Source: Mixophyes australis
Taxonomy: Eukaryota > Chordata > Amphibia > Anura > Limnodynastidae
Direction: 5' to 3'
Length of the DNA: 64,000 nucleotides
Assembly (NCBI GenBank): GCA_036250195.1
Contig: JAVHZZ010000009.1
Span: forward strand, 45,475,824 to 45,539,823
Shown: one piece after another, positions 1-11,789 of the stretch
How the letters are laid out: every line of letters starts with the position of its first letter
How positions within the stretch are numbered: the stretch's first letter is position 1
The notes under the pieces: model-generated
Told to the model about the DNA's origin: nothing
What the model saw: only the letters and a program-made list of their open reading frames with translations
Databases searched by the model: none
Program-made: the position numbers and the translations under genes

Positions 1-789
1 AACCACAGCAGCAATAACCTCACCCCAGAGAGTTCTCAACGGGTTCAGAGTTCTGGCACCAAAAGAATCTAAAATTGCTCATGATGGGCCGGTGAGTCAG
101 TTGTACGACCCAATTGGAAGTTCTGTAAACATGATGATCCTGGCCGCTTGGCCAAATCTCCACGAGCTTAGTGGGACCCCGAGTACCATCTCTACCAATG
201 TAGCTTCACCAGTTCCCCAGGATCACAAATAACTCCCGATGGATTAAGGGTAAATCGGTTCTCAAGAAGTTCAATACCCAATCTGAATCTCAGGGTTTCT
301 AAGTCCTACACTTTTCTCTGACACTTATAGAGCTCAACAGCTCACCCTCAGTTCAAGTTCTCCTCCTGAGAAAATCCACAACAACTTCCTCTGTCCCTCC
401 GAGGTCCCCTTTATCAAGTGCCACGGTTGGCTATGCTGGAAATTGGATCCCTAGGCTCTGCTGAGCATGGCTAGGCCCACCCACGGGCGTGGAGTCTAAC
501 AGGAAAGTGGTTTTCATCAGGAACCCCCACAAGGAAGTATGGTCTTCGTGGCACCAAACCTGCAGGTCACGGTCCCGCGAATGAGTGAACAGCAGAACGA
601 TGTGGAGGAGCCATGAGATGCAAAGAGGTGGCACTGGTACCAGCAGGTAAGTGGTAGAGACACTGGAACAGTAGTAATATACTGATGGCCACAGAGGAAA
701 ATGCAGCAATGGAGACTTGGGACTATGACAGAGGAGTCCCAGGAACAATAGGAGCTTGAACGGCAGTAGAGAGAGAAACAATGCTGACA
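1..789. other. No gene recognised; window edge
   Basis: No homology is recognisable. A 135-codon minus-strand reading frame (431-838) is rich in leucine and serine but matches no family I know and has no splice-site or promoter context. The stretch lies 3' of the gypsy remnant on the minus strand and could be its decayed 3' part, but no LTR pair is visible. Confidence 0.4.
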
Positions 790-1200
790 CGATGTAGTAT
801 TCAGGAGGTGATAACTGACATACTTGAAACAGTGGCAATTCTATACAGAGCAGAAGCTGAGAAGAGACAGAGGTAATTATGGTAATTTGTGGACAACAGC
901 TGAGGAGTCACAGAAGTAGTAGCGGCTCTGAGAGGTAGCGATGAGAGAACCAAAGCTGTTACGATGAAGTACTCTGGAGATGGTAATAGAGAAACTGGAG
1001 CAGGGATAGTTCAACACAGGCCCTAGCTGAGAGCAGACTGAAGTAACGGTGGTAACTCGGGACAACAGTTGATGAGTCACAGAAGTAGTAGCGGCTCTGA
1101 GAGGTAGCGATGAGAGAACCAAAGCTGTCACGATTAAGTACTTTGGAGATGGTAATAGAGATACTGAAGCAGCGATAGTTCAACACAGGGCACGAGCTGA
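790..1200. repeat. Diverged tandem repeat, unit about 169 bp
   Basis: The phrase gagtcacagaagtagtagcg occurs at 905 and again at 1074, a spacing of 169 bases, and about 140 bases around it match closely in both units. A more diverged third unit starts near 790. About 2.4 copies in total. Short frames at 877-1131 and 959-1186 translate to near-identical peptides only because of this repetition. Confidence 0.75.
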
Positions 1201-2019
1201 GAGAAAACTGTTAGAAGCACATGCAAACCACAAGGAGAACAGAAACCAGAACCACAGGCTGCAGGAAGTGAGTTTGAAGACAGGTGTCAGACAGGTGAAT
1301 CAAGGAGGTAAAAATAGTGCTCCAATATCTCATAGCCAATAAGGAAAGGGAGGAGGTCCTGAAGGGAAACAGACTCTACACCTGCGCAGATCTGACTGTA
1401 GCGCAAGGTATGGTGTGAGCCTGATGCCAGGACATGCAGGTTTCATGATCTGTGAGAGGCAGGTAACGAAACAGGTGCCCGTATGCGGGACAGAAGCGTG
1501 ACATCAAGTCTCCCAAAGTCCCCCAGTCCTGGGTCCCTCCATGTGCAAACCCCCCGGCACAGTCCATATTAATTGGGTGGTGATAAAAAAGGGGGAAAGA
1601 GTGTAATCTCAGCCACAAAGTCTGGTGTATATGTGCTTAGGGCAGTGTTCAGTCATTACCAGAATCCCAGCTCTTGATTTTAGATAGGGGCCAGACCTTC
1701 CCTTTTTTAGCCCATTCCACTACTTTGAGATGTCACAGGAGCTCCGGCTGTTTATACTTCCTGTGACAACCTCCACCTCCCTCCTGGGTGGGACACAAAG
1801 CAAGTCAATGCAAGATCTGGCCACTGGGTGGAATTTAATAACAATGTAGTGGGCAGGTGTAATCAAAAGGGCCCATTGACTGACAGACCGGGTTGGACCA
1901 ATTTTGCCTCAATGTTACCTGGTCTCGCCACATACCTTCTTCTTATTAAATCAAGGGGACAGCCGGAATCTTGATGTCCGACTCCAAATATTGTCCTTAG
2001 CCCGGCGGGCCTCTGGGTG
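1201..2019. other. No gene seen
   Basis: No coding or repeat structure is recognised. The stretch lies between the 169-bp tandem repeat and the RNase H-end fragment of a gypsy element, so it may be eroded retroelement sequence, but no motif supports this. Confidence 0.35.
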
Positions 2020-3365
2020 CTGGGTTTTCCTCCTCCTTCCTGGATAGGCCATCAGCATTGGCGTGTTCTCTTCCTTTTTTTGAGAGATTATAAAGTAATA
2101 ATCTCAGTAACCTATTATTTTCCCCAGAGGATTTCTGCAACCACAACCACTGAAGTCTGTGATAACTCCTGCCCATAAATATAAGGTTGCAGCTTCTTCA
2201 TTCTGTAGGACACCAGCCTAATGGGCTTCACCTCCTACGTGATTACGTGGTGAAAGGCTTTCTCCCTCACCAGCACTTTCACTTCTTTTCTCTGCTCTTC
2301 TCAAGCTGTAGCCCCACAGTCACAGTCTTCACACCATTTTTTACTTTTATCTCCCCTAACATTTCCATAAAGGGGTCTACCTCTGTTTGCCCCATACAGG
2401 GGGCAACATACCACCATGGTTGCTAACTGTCTTTCCACATATCCCTTCAGTCGGTTGATGTATAAGATTTTCAGCCAGGTCTAGCTGGGTCCCTCAGGGT
2501 TGTGCTGGTTTTTGGTTGGACCCTGGCCTGGCTCTGGCTACGGGTCATGGCTTGCACAAGGTGAGTAATTAACCCCTGGCCCAAATCGTTCCCCAAAATT
2601 ACTGAGGCGGGTAGATCGTCCAGGATGTCTACTTCCATCATTCCAAACCCTGCTCCCCAATATAAGTGTACTCGGGCCACTGAGTGGTGACCTCCCACAG
2701 TGGAAATCCTCATTTGCTGGCCTTCCAGGAGCTGGGACTTCTTTATCACCTGGGGTTCTACCGGGGTCAGAGATGCCCCTGAGTCCTGGAAATCCTTGGA
2801 CCTTGTAGGCCCCCATCTAAACATCTTGCATGTTCCTAGGGCTGTGCCTTTTTCCACCAAGTACCAACTTCATGTGGTACAACCCATGTATTGCCTTTGG
2901 CACATCAGAACAAGGAACCTCACTCTCAAAGCTGATCTTCATGTCCTCAAAGACATTTTGAGCGGTGGCCACTGGGGTGGATCTGGCTCCTGGGTTTTGA
3001 AAATGTCCCACTTGATCACATCAGAAACACAGTTTGGAGTTCAGATGCAGGGTCTTGGTTTAGCTGGTTCCTCACAATGAATCCTGGTAGGGTTCTCCTT
3101 ATTAAAGTGGGCCCGGTCTGGTTGGGGTGGGCCAGATTCCCCTACTCAGAGCTGCTGGGCATGCTAGGAGCTCTCTCTCGGGGTCAGCTGGCCACATAAT
3201 CGTCGGCCACTCCGGCTGCCTCCTCAATGGTCTACAGTTTGCGGTCTTCTACCCACTCCCGGATTTCAGGACCAGTTCTTTGATTTGTTGTGCTAACTGT
3301 GCCCCTTTCCCCTCCAGCCATTTTCCACAGGCCCTTTCCAGATGGCTGACAAACTCCTGCTACGT
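2020..3365 (-). mobile_element. Degenerate Ty3/gypsy retrotransposon (gag, protease, RNase H end)
   Basis: Three gypsy landmarks lie in 5' to 3' order on the minus strand. At 3130-3365, translated fragments resemble a SCAN-like gag region (WPADPERE context). Near 3000 is a corrupted zinc-knuckle remnant (GHFQ). At 2471-2860 is a retropepsin fragment. At 2041-2068 the residues HANADGLSR are the hallmark at the end of the gypsy RNase H domain. Frames shift between landmarks, and nearly all of the reverse transcriptase is missing, so the element is internally deleted and dead. No LTRs were identified. Confidence 0.65.
2471..2860 (-). pseudogene. Gypsy retropepsin-like protease fragment
   Basis: A 129-codon open frame holds DSGAS (family active-site form is usually DTGA or DSGA), then STVGG, ARVHLYWGAG and LPASVILGNDLG. 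This order fits the aspartic protease of vertebrate gypsy elements, which matures Gag-Pol. The annotated start is not a true start because the domain would be part of a Gag-Pol polyprotein. The flanking gag zinc knuckle and RNase H pieces are in other frames, so the piece is non-functional. The catalytic Asp is present. Confidence 0.65.
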
Positions 3366-3459
3366 TTGAGACCCACCTTTGTTTAAAGTCTGGAATTTAT
3401 ACCTGGAATTTGGCAAGCAAATATTTTTACCATCTCATATACTCCACATTCTTGTGGAC

Positions 3460-3720
3460 TCATATTACTGACACAAACAATACTGACACAAAAATGCTGA
3501 CACTAAAAATACTGACAAGCAGGAAATACCTAACATTGTAAACACTGACATGCAAGAAATCCTGTTACAAAGCTTTCAGCTTTGTAAAATGCAAGAAATC
3601 CTGAAAGCCTAAATACCCACATGTAAGGAATCCTGACACATATAAAATACTGACAGTGTGATTGCCGACAGTGAAAGTGCCAACAATCACATTGCTGACA
3701 TTAAGCCGGCAATGCGACCC
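3460..3720. repeat. Degenerate short tandem repeat (ACTGACA-type)
   Basis: The words ctgaca and actgacaca recur at roughly 10-40 base intervals, with an internal near duplication of tgcaagaaatcctg at about 3552 and 3590. This looks like a decayed satellite or minisatellite. No coding function is visible. Confidence 0.55.
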
Positions 3721-4089
3721 ACCAGAGCTGTATACTGTTAAAAATTGAACAAATGAAAAAATAAAATAAACAGTATTAACTCTAGTGCTGCCAACCTACT
3801 GCTGGTTTCTGTGAAATCAGGGGGGTGGGGAGCATTGAAAACCCCTTTCAGTATAAATAGACCTTGCATCTGTTTATTTCTCATTCAGTGGCAGGATGGT
3901 CTTTAATAGAAGAACATAGTGCGGTTGTGTCAATTTTTTTATTTTGTTTTGCCAAGCCATTTCAAGTAGATTTATTTTGGGTCCTTTGGACTGAAGAACA
4001 GAAGATTTTTCAAGCCATTTTGGATACAATATGGGGTTTAATGTCCAAAGAGGCATGAAACTCCTCAGGTTCCATGCCCTCAATGACAG

Positions 4090-5570
4090 ACCGCAGTCAC
4101 TCCTTCTTGAAGCCCAGAACTCGAACCCTTATGTCGAGGGTTTTGAGGTTTAGAATTAGCCAGAAGAAGCCATTTAGCTTTGCACCAGAAAGTGTAAACC
4201 CCAAACCCTCTTCTAGCGAAGGGACTTGAATTATCACACCTGAATCCAGAAGTTTCTGGATTGTAACCGAATGAGACAGGCTTCCACTACATTTCTGTGG
4301 TTGGGAGACCCATCATGCAGAGACCGACTATGTCGGCCTGGAGTCTCCTCGTTTGGCTGGGCTGCTCCCTGGGATCTACTAAAGGGGCAAAAGAACCAAA
4401 ACCTGGGATTTTTAGGTTTGACTTGGTTAACTGACAAAATTATTTTTTTACCTCCTCAATAAGGCCATCAGACGAAACCGAAGCCATAAGGCACATCTTG
4501 CCGCTATAATAAGCTCTGAGAGATTGGACAAAGCCCAGATGACCCAGAAATTCAGACAGCTCTCTAATGTGATCTGCCAGTACAAGTAACTCAGCCCATG
4601 GGCTAATGTCCCACAGACCCTTGCCTAACTATTTGACCCATGCCTGAATAGCCTTGTTTACCCAGGCAGTAGACATGCCAGGCCTGAGAAAACTACCTGC
4701 TTCTTCATAAGCCTAGTGGAGCAAGAAATCACATTTCTTGTCTGTTGCATCGTTAAGCAAGACCCCACCCTGCACCAGTATGGTAGCGGCTCCAATCAAC
4801 CTGACAATGGGCTGATCGACCACAAAAGATGCATCTCATTTTGTTGATTCCTCTAGGGGTAAGGGATAAAGGGATCTAATCTTCCCTGACACATGAAAAC
4901 AGCGGTCAGGTTTCTTCCATGCCTTCAATATCATATAAATTAGTTGGGGAGTTGCAGGGAAAGAGATAACCTGCTTCTTTTGCCTCTTGAAGAGGGAAAA
5001 CCAAGCTGAATCTGAGATCTCTGGTTCCACAAACCCTAAAGTCTGGCGAACACCCTGCGTGGTGGATGAATTCTCCACTCTAACTGAGTACTCCTCCTCG
5101 GAGTCCCTCAGTATTTCACCTTCTTCAACTGAAGAGAGATCAGAAGTGGAATTTATTGCCTAAGCTGCCTGAGGAATCTGACATTTTGCTCATCATTCTA
5201 TGGGGGCGCTAAGGAGGCATTCCAATGAGAAAAATGCCCGAGCTAAGCCCTGGGCAGACTTAGCAAGGAAATGCACTAATGCAGACTCCACTTGTGACTC
5301 ACCCAAAATGGGGGATTACAGCTGTGAACTTGGAAGGTATGGTGCAGAAAAGAACGGGAAGAATCACCTACCTCAAGGTGAGACATTGCCCACATGAGTT
5401 TAGCGATAGACGTTGTCAGGAAATGAAGCCAAGCAGGTTCTTCCACAACTGCTGGCACAGACAGGGGCAAGCCGCTGTTCCCACAACTCTGCCTCAAACA
5501 CTGGTAACAGGGCCTCCGGATCAGACTGTCCACAAGACAATGTTTTGTTACATTTTGCACAAGTATAAAG
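4090..5570 (-). pseudogene. DIRS-like retrotransposon gag remnant
   Basis: On the minus strand, 4836-5078 encodes a region with AWKKPDRCF and KIRSLYPLPLEE, resembling the conserved EWxxPEK...KRRYPF block of DIRS-1 type Gag from amphibians and fish. Downstream (about 4500-4835) the shifted reading continues with DASFVVDQPIVRL and TAWVNKA, matching the later part of that Gag, interrupted by stops. Upstream (5276-5570) is a Cys-containing N-terminal part. DIRS elements move with a tyrosine recombinase, but no recombinase or reverse transcriptase is visible here. The piece ends 28 bases from the provirus on its right. Assignment is by motif memory. Confidence 0.45.
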
Positions 5571-5597
5571 CAAATTGAAGTTTGCAGCAGACCCTTT

Positions 5598-6172
5598 TGT
5601 TAAATATGATTTTTTGTTAAGGCCTCATAAGGCCTTTGTTCAGCCATTTTATTGTAACTTGTATAGAAATATTATTTGCTAGAAGAGATTATTCATTTTT
5701 CTGTTAACTTGCAGTTTTGCAATATGTGAGCCTATGGCCTTGAAGTTGAACTAATAGGGAACACCTGAAGAATGTAACCAGTTATGAAAACAATAATGAG
5801 CTTCATATCCAGCTGGTAGTATGGGAGCTGTATCCATGGTGTTACACATAGCATATCTCCAACTCCCCTTGAGATAAGAAATAATAGGCTCATCTGTCCT
5901 TAGAAGGGGGAGAAAAGTAAACACCTCAAGAATACGTGAGAAAGTTAATCAGTAGCGCTTCTCATAAACTAGTGGTATAAACTATTGTATGCATATGACG
6001 TAGGATTCATTTATACAGTAGCCTATAAAAACCTGTATCTTTGTATCAATAAACTAGAGAATATTCCTTGTATACAGAACTTGGTCTGTGTCAATTCTCT
6101 CCAGCTGATTGAAGCGCTTCCAGATATACTTGACACCACAGGCAGACTTGGGTCAGAATTTTAGATCTAACA
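5598..6172 (+). repeat. 5' LTR of the provirus
   Basis: 575 bases, TG...CA ends, apparently identical to the 3' LTR at a constant offset of 6192. It carries a TATA box (cctataaaaacc, about 6022-6033) and, about 24 bases further on, the polyadenylation hexamer AATAAA (6048-6053). U3 is therefore about 420 bases. Having the hexamer so close to the TATA box suggests it lies near the cap site. Confidence 0.93.
6024..6053 (+). promoter_or_regulatory. LTR TATA box and polyadenylation signal
   Basis: TATAAAA at 6024-6030 is followed by AATAAA at 6048-6053. The 3' LTR has the same pair at 12216-12222 and 12240-12245, where the hexamer would be used for 3' end formation. Function is inferred from position and sequence. 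Confidence 0.7.
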
Positions 6173-6175
6173 ACT

Positions 6176-6193
6176 TGGAGGTCGCCACAGAGA
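6176..6193 (+). other. Candidate primer-binding site
   Basis: Three bases after the 5' LTR the sequence reads TGGAGGTCGCCACAGAGA. TGG is the complement of the CCA end shared by tRNAs, and the position is right for a minus-strand primer site. TGGAGG at the start is compatible with a tRNA-Thr end, but the remaining bases do not match a primer tRNA I can name. Confidence 0.5.
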
Positions 6194-8800
6194 TTCGCTG
6201 TCCAGCAGGCTACAAGACAGACAACGGAGGTTTCCCAGCACATTGAACCCCAACATCCGCGGTCAGTAGATTTCTACTCGTTGGTCTTCCTAGTCTGGGT
6301 CACCTCATGTCTGTCTGAGGCACCTGACACGCGAATTTGTGAGTCTCAAGTATCATCTGATTAATATAATACAGTATTAACCCAATTTGTTTACTGTAAT
6401 TGTATTGTTGATTAGATTTTTGAAAGATGATTGAATTTTGAGTGCATGTGTTTGTACCTATGTATGATGTATAAAGCATAAAAGTCACATAAGACATTGA
6501 TCAAAGAAGCATGTAATGGAATAGAGGGATTTAGAGAGTTATTGTTTTGAACATTGAGTGAACATTTTAGACACCATCCCCAGAGGTATATCAAAGAAGG
6601 GAGATTCTGTAATCTGCCCAAATTGTGTAAGAGAGATTTCCAAAAGACCTTCGTCCCAGATACTGTCAAAGAAGCTATTTAGCACGGACATCCAGTACAA
6701 GGAGTCCACAGAACGGGACGTCCAGTGCAAGGACAACCCACAGAAACTAGATAAGAGTCCCGATTTGGACTCAACAGAATACTGTCAATACGAGTAATAT
6801 AGATAGTAAACAAATGACAGCAGCTCCCTCATAGATATGATGCACAAAGACTTAAGGAAATGGGGGAGTAGAAGGTCTGCAGGGAATTTTTCAAGAAAGC
6901 GGGGATAGCCAAAGATATGTGTGGATGGAGAAACAAAGGTGTTGCAAGTGGTAATGTGACAAGAACAAAGGGGTATTGAGATCAAACCCCAAGAGATTGT
7001 TTGAGGTGGCACAGGAAAGTTAAGAGATCTGAAAAATCGAAATATATGTGGATATGCTAAATGCATCGGAAGCTGAATAATGAATCAAGTAGGTTGTATA
7101 TTATAAATGTATGTTTGATCCTGTGCAGCTGAATAAGTGAAATGTGCCCCTCCCTTATTCTGTGTAAATGATTTCAGTGTGTTGAGATAAGAAGCACACT
7201 GTTTTTTGTTTTTTGACAATGTATGTAAAATTGAAAAAATGTGTCCGGAGTGCTGATTGATGATAACATGTTGAAGCTAACTTGTATTTAGTGTAATGCT
7301 GGGACTTGTAGTTCCACAGCAGTAGGCTGGAAGATGTCAGTTAAGTTTTCTTTCTCTGTATGTGAGTTTTGTCTCCGTCTTACTGCGTGTGAGAGAGATC
7401 CGTGATAATTCACATTGTTTGTTCTCTGTCTTAGTGCTCTATAAGGGAGATGTTTGATTTACTTTAAATCAAAATGTTTGTCTGTCTTGTCCGTTTTTTA
7501 CAAGAGACATGTTTCAAGGTTGAAAAAGTTGTACATTCATTGCTTAATGATAAGCTTTTAAAAAAAAAAAGATACAAAAGAAGTTTTAAAATGTTTGGTC
7601 CGATTGCACGGACAAGATTGTAAATAATGTACATTATCACTATAAGTACTAGTGTCAGAACAAAGCTGGCTGGGATCCAACAAGCCGTTTCTGTATTTGA
7701 ACAAAATAATTTTGTTTCTGAAGTTCAGAAATATAGCTTTCTCTTTAATGAAGTTGAGAATTGTGGGAGTGAGCTTACATGCTGTTTTTATCTGTGTTAA
7801 AATGGCGCTGATGAATGTTCTCAGAAATCAGGAGGGTTTGTTATGCCTTTAAAGAAATGTTACGAGATAAAATGTTGTCTGTGAGCGAGACTTAAGTGAA
7901 TATATTTTTACTTTGAACACGAAAATCACAGAATCTAGAAATATGTGTGAATATTTGGTCACGGGAGAGAGATTTTGTTGAGAAAATGTTGAATGATTTA
8001 CAGACACAATGTATTGTGTCTAACGAGAGTACTCTGATTTATGAGACAGTGCTGCTTTTAAAATGGTTGAATACTTGGAACCAAGATTCCAGATTGAATG
8101 TTTCTAAACCCGGAAATTTAATTAGTGTCATTTAAAAGGGCTGTACTAAGAGATGATAAGAAAGGAGTGGCTTTGAACACTCGCCCAGGTCTCGTCACTT
8201 TGACATTCTCTATTTGTGAAATTAGGGACTGCCCCTTTGAGGAAATCAAGGCATGGAACGCATAGCGTCACAGTTAAGCTTTTAGCAGCTGTTCACTGGT
8301 TACCTGATAACAGTATACACGCATGTTACAGTTACAGTAATTCCTAGTAAATAAATGTTAATCTCTATGCAAAAGTTTTTTTTATTCACAGGTCTCCAGC
8401 TGCAAAGACCCATTAGGCAATCCAGATTGCATTGATTTAACTTCCAATGCACCATCTTTGCACCACAACAAACATAAGTATAAACTAATGAAGGATTTAA
8501 ATAACGTAAACTCTTCTGAGTAATGATTACCTTGTTTTGGAAAGAGATATTAGAGTTTATGTGCTATTCGCATAGCAAATGCATGAACTAGGTGGTTTTT
8601 CTGTATGTGCAGAAAGCAAAAGGTTTTTATTTGTATCCTCATTACAGTTTTGAGTAAATCAGTGTTTGTAAAGACATTTACTGCCCTTATTTACTGTGCT
8701 ATAATTGTCATATACTGTAAATAATTATTTTTATTGTGGGTATGGTAATGCATTGATGGGAATTCTATATTTTTACAGAAATGAAAAAGATTTAAGACTT
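6194..8800 (+). other. Provirus leader and gag/pro/early pol position; no recognisable protein
   Basis: This 2.6-kb stretch occupies the place of gag, protease and most of the reverse transcriptase, but no matrix, capsid, nucleocapsid or catalytic RT motif was recognised. The open frames are short (largest about 85-93 codons, several antisense). A frame at 6558-6797 contains one CPNC motif, but no zinc knuckle can be supported. The part is AT-rich and may be non-homologous filler, as in non-autonomous proviruses. Confidence 0.5.
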
Positions 8801-8809
8801 TAAGAGCAA

Positions 8810-9370
8810 TTGTATGTGCTCCTGCATTAGCACTTCTGGATCATAGCAAGCCATTTATACTCTCCTCTGAGCAGAACCAAATGTTTAACCAATTTTAAGC
8901 TGAAATAACTTCAGCGCCAGCACTGGCTTTGCCAGATTATGACAAGCCGTTCACATTATTTTGTTATGAAGTCAGTGCACATGTACAAGGAGTACTGACA
9001 CAAATACATGGTCGCAAGCTAAGTGTTTCTCTTCCAGAAGAATTAAAGTTACCACATCTGTCTTAACCGTTGTACTGTACACTCCATCTAATGAGTGTAA
9101 ACTTTGTGGAACTCAGAAACCAAGAACCTTTTCCTTGGATTCCACATGCTCCTTACTGAAGCCTATCCTAATGAAGTAGCACTGCTTACTCCCAGTAACG
9201 TTACACTTAAGCAGTGCACAATGTTGAATCCTGCTGCCTTATTGCAGCAAGTTTCAAAAGATGGGAGAAGTACCTGTATATATTGGGGTTACCCTAGGGA
9301 TTTGGGGGAATTCCATTCCAGCTTGAACAGAAAGAAAGAAAAAAAAAAAATGCAAACAAAATTTTTCTGA
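8810..9370 (+). pseudogene. Provirus pol: reverse transcriptase thumb/connection remnant
   Basis: Near 8815 and again near 8925 are two related segments reading APALALLDHSKPF and APALALPDYDKPFTL, the block seen after the polymerase palm in class I retroviral RT. Further on, LKQCTMLNPAALL at 9209-9250 matches the connection region that precedes RNase H in gammaretrovirus-like pol. Stops and frame changes separate the pieces, and the catalytic palm motif was not found. Having the APALAL block twice suggests an internal duplication or recombination. Inactive. Confidence 0.7.
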
Positions 9371-9389
9371 ACATGATTGCATAGAACTA

Positions 9390-9836
9390 ATGAAACAAGA
9401 ATCTTTGGTTTTATCTCACATTAAAGATAAACCATTACCAGATGCAGACATCACTCTTTTTGTAGATGGTTCACACTATCACATAGATCCTGTCCCGTAT
9501 ACAGGGTGTGCTGTAACCACACACACAGAAATAGTGATTCAACAGACTCTACCGAGTCACATGTCAGCACAAGAAGCTGAACTAAAGGCCCTGACACTTG
9601 CATGCATATATGAAAAAGGACAAAGAGTAAATATTTACACTGATTCAAGTTATGCATTTGTAATTGCGCATGATTATGGCCCTGTATGGAAAAGTAGGGA
9701 CCTTATGGGTTCAGCAAGCAAACCAGTCAATATGATGAACATACCAGGGCACTGTTCACTGCATTCCAGCTGTCCTCCAAACAGTGATGAAGGTGAAGAC
9801 ACACACAGAGATACTACCCCCGAAGCTAAGTGAAAT
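9390..9836 (+). pseudogene. Provirus pol: RNase H domain
   Basis: A 147-codon open frame begins with polyprotein-like sequence and contains LFVDGSHYH (first catalytic Asp), SAQEAELKAL (Glu) and YTDSSYAF (second Asp), the expected D-E-D order of retroviral RNase H, which degrades the RNA strand of the RNA-DNA hybrid. The expected C-terminal part after the YTDSSYAF block is altered, and the frame closes at 9836 before the integrase. The start Met is not a real initiation codon because RNase H belongs to Gag-Pol. This is the best-preserved piece of the provirus. Confidence 0.85.
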
Positions 9837-10027
9837 AGACCAGGCCGCACGAGAAGCCGCCATAGCCCCAGTACCCCAAGGGGAGTCTATTTACATGGTG
9901 ACCCCCTGACCCCTGTTTGACCAGAGCACACTCCAACTTATGGAAAGACAAGCAACAGAAAATAAGAAAAAGACTTGGGCAATACATGGAGCACTAGAAG
10001 TGCAAGGAGTGGTGTAAAGGTCAGCGT

Positions 10028-10980
10028 TTGTGTCTGCCAAAAGTAGTTTATCCCATTATGGCCAATATAGCACACGAGAAAGTGCATCTGGGAAAAGATG
10101 CTATGGTTGTACTCACTAGCAGCTTATGGATAGTACCAGGGTTCGCCCAAGCAGCACAGTCGTCAGTGGCAGAATGCCTAGTCTGTGCACAAAGTAACCC
10201 GAGTAAGTCTGTCCTATGGAAAAGCACACCCCAGACATAATATCCCTATAAGAGGATACAGATAGACTTTATAACTTCCCAAATGCTCGGGCTTTGAGAA
10301 TGTGCTTGTCTGTGTCAACTTCTTTAGTCACTGGCTGGAGACATGGCTGTATAGAAAAGCAAATGCTAAAGCATTAGCCAAGAAAATTGCGAATGAGGTA
10401 ATCTGATGATATGGGGTACCAGAGGTCATTGTAAGTGACAGAGGGATACACTTTACGGGGCAAGGATTCCAGAAACTATCACACCCCCTACAGATCCCAA
10501 AGTTCAGGATGTATGGAGCGCCTTAATGGTACACTGAAATTGAAAATGCAGAAAATAATGGCTGAAACAGGTCTGCCATGGATCTCATGTTTACCTGCAC
10601 TCAGTAAAAAAATACTGCTAGGAAAGACACAGGTTTAACACCATATGAGATATTGTTTGGCACAGCAAACAGAACAGGCTGTTATTTTCCATAGCAACTA
10701 CACCATGTATATAGTGATTTGTTGAATTATGTTGCCTTATTATAGAAACAACTAACTGAAATACATGGTCAAATATTCTCCTCCATTGCAAACCCTAATT
10801 TTGATACAGGTACCCATAAACTGCACCCTGGGGGGCTGGGTGGTCGTGAGAAAGCTTGAACCCAGATACAAGGGTCCTTATCCTGTTGACGACTCCCATG
10901 GCAGTGAAAGTACAGGAAAGAGACACCTGGATTCACGCATAACACTGCAAAGTCTTCAAATCAGGGGAGTCTTGTTCTGA
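10028..10980 (+). pseudogene. Provirus pol: integrase, broken
   Basis: An HHCC zinc-binding domain is visible as HEKVH followed by CLVC (10073-10190). The catalytic core follows in changed frames: QIDFI (first Asp, about 10260), VIVSDRG (second Asp, about 10425-10445) and GMERLNG (Glu, about 10508-10530), in the order of the D,D-35-E triad. The C-terminal part shows LEPRYKGPYPV (10855-10887), a GPY-type module found in gammaretroviruses, epsilonretroviruses and gypsy elements. Stops at 10238 and later, plus several frame changes, make it non-functional. No joined version is given here. Confidence 0.85.
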
Positions 10981-11560
10981 TAAATAGAAATGACTGTCTC
11001 ATTGTATTGATATGTCTTGCCAGAATAATTGTGACTGAAGTAGGGATTAAGGCCTCCCTAACCCAGTATGAAACAGACAGTTAAGTGACATATTGCCTAT
11101 GCCACTGTGAGAAACATATGGGAAGGAGTGCTCAACAATTTGCACTCATAGTAGAGTAAACTCTGAAAATGTCTTTGTGCAGATGCATAACCTCATTGGT
11201 AAAGTTGTCAGTAATGATTCATGTTGGATATTGGAAATATTGGCATTAGTAGCAAATGGTTTTGCAATCCTGTTGATCGTATAGGTGATAATGAAACTAA
11301 ATATATGGCTGATTAAGAAGTTACTGACACTTGATTGTTGTCTCTCCAAAAAGGGAACCACTGAAAATCCCGAACCTCTGATGATCACAGAAATTACTTC
11401 TGAAACCTGACCAGACTATGAGTGTCATGAATTATTTGGACTAGCAAAGCCAAAGAACTGCAGAGTTTGCAACAAGAAACTACTAAAGATTGAACAAAGG
11501 ACATGCAAGGCCTGCAGAACTACTATAGACTCATTAACTACCTTCTAAGAAACCATCTTT
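10981..11560 (+). pseudogene. Provirus env-position remnant with membrane-like segment and Cys-rich tail
   Basis: Between integrase and the purine tract there is no intact reading frame. At about 11215-11340 one frame shows a hydrophobic stretch (ILALVANGFAILLIV) followed by a basic segment, interrupted by a TAG. This is compatible with the membrane anchor and cytoplasmic tail of Env-TM. Downstream (about 11416-11550, TAA end) a short frame carries CxxC-x11-CxxC, resembling a zinc ribbon. Surface and fusion parts of Env were not recognised, so env is mostly lost. The assignment is tentative. Confidence 0.4.
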
Positions 11561-11776
11561 TCTAGACATGGACATTTGCCAAAATGCATCTCCTCATAAA
11601 TCAAGTTAGGACAGGGAGGATCACAGGCTTATTAGTGGGGGATGAGTTGACAGATTCCTAAGGGGACCAACTCTATGCATGTGGCCTCCTGCATGTGTAT
11701 AAGTACCTGCTTATTAAGAATGTGGTTCTATAGATAGGATTAGGTAGGTAGGAGGAGAAAGGGTCGAAAATTGAAT

Positions 11777-11789
11777 AAAAGATGGGAAA
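11777..11789 (+). other. Polypurine tract
   Basis: AAAAGATGGGAAA is all purines except for one T and abuts the TG of the 3' LTR. This is the expected place for the plus-strand primer. A second purine-rich run lies at 11748-11763. Confidence 0.65.

Noticed and set aside
431..838. 135-codon minus-strand frame
   Set aside because: No domain, signal or splice context recognised; composition alone does not support a gene.
9451..9657. Minus-strand 68-codon frame
   Set aside because: Antisense to the provirus RNase H.
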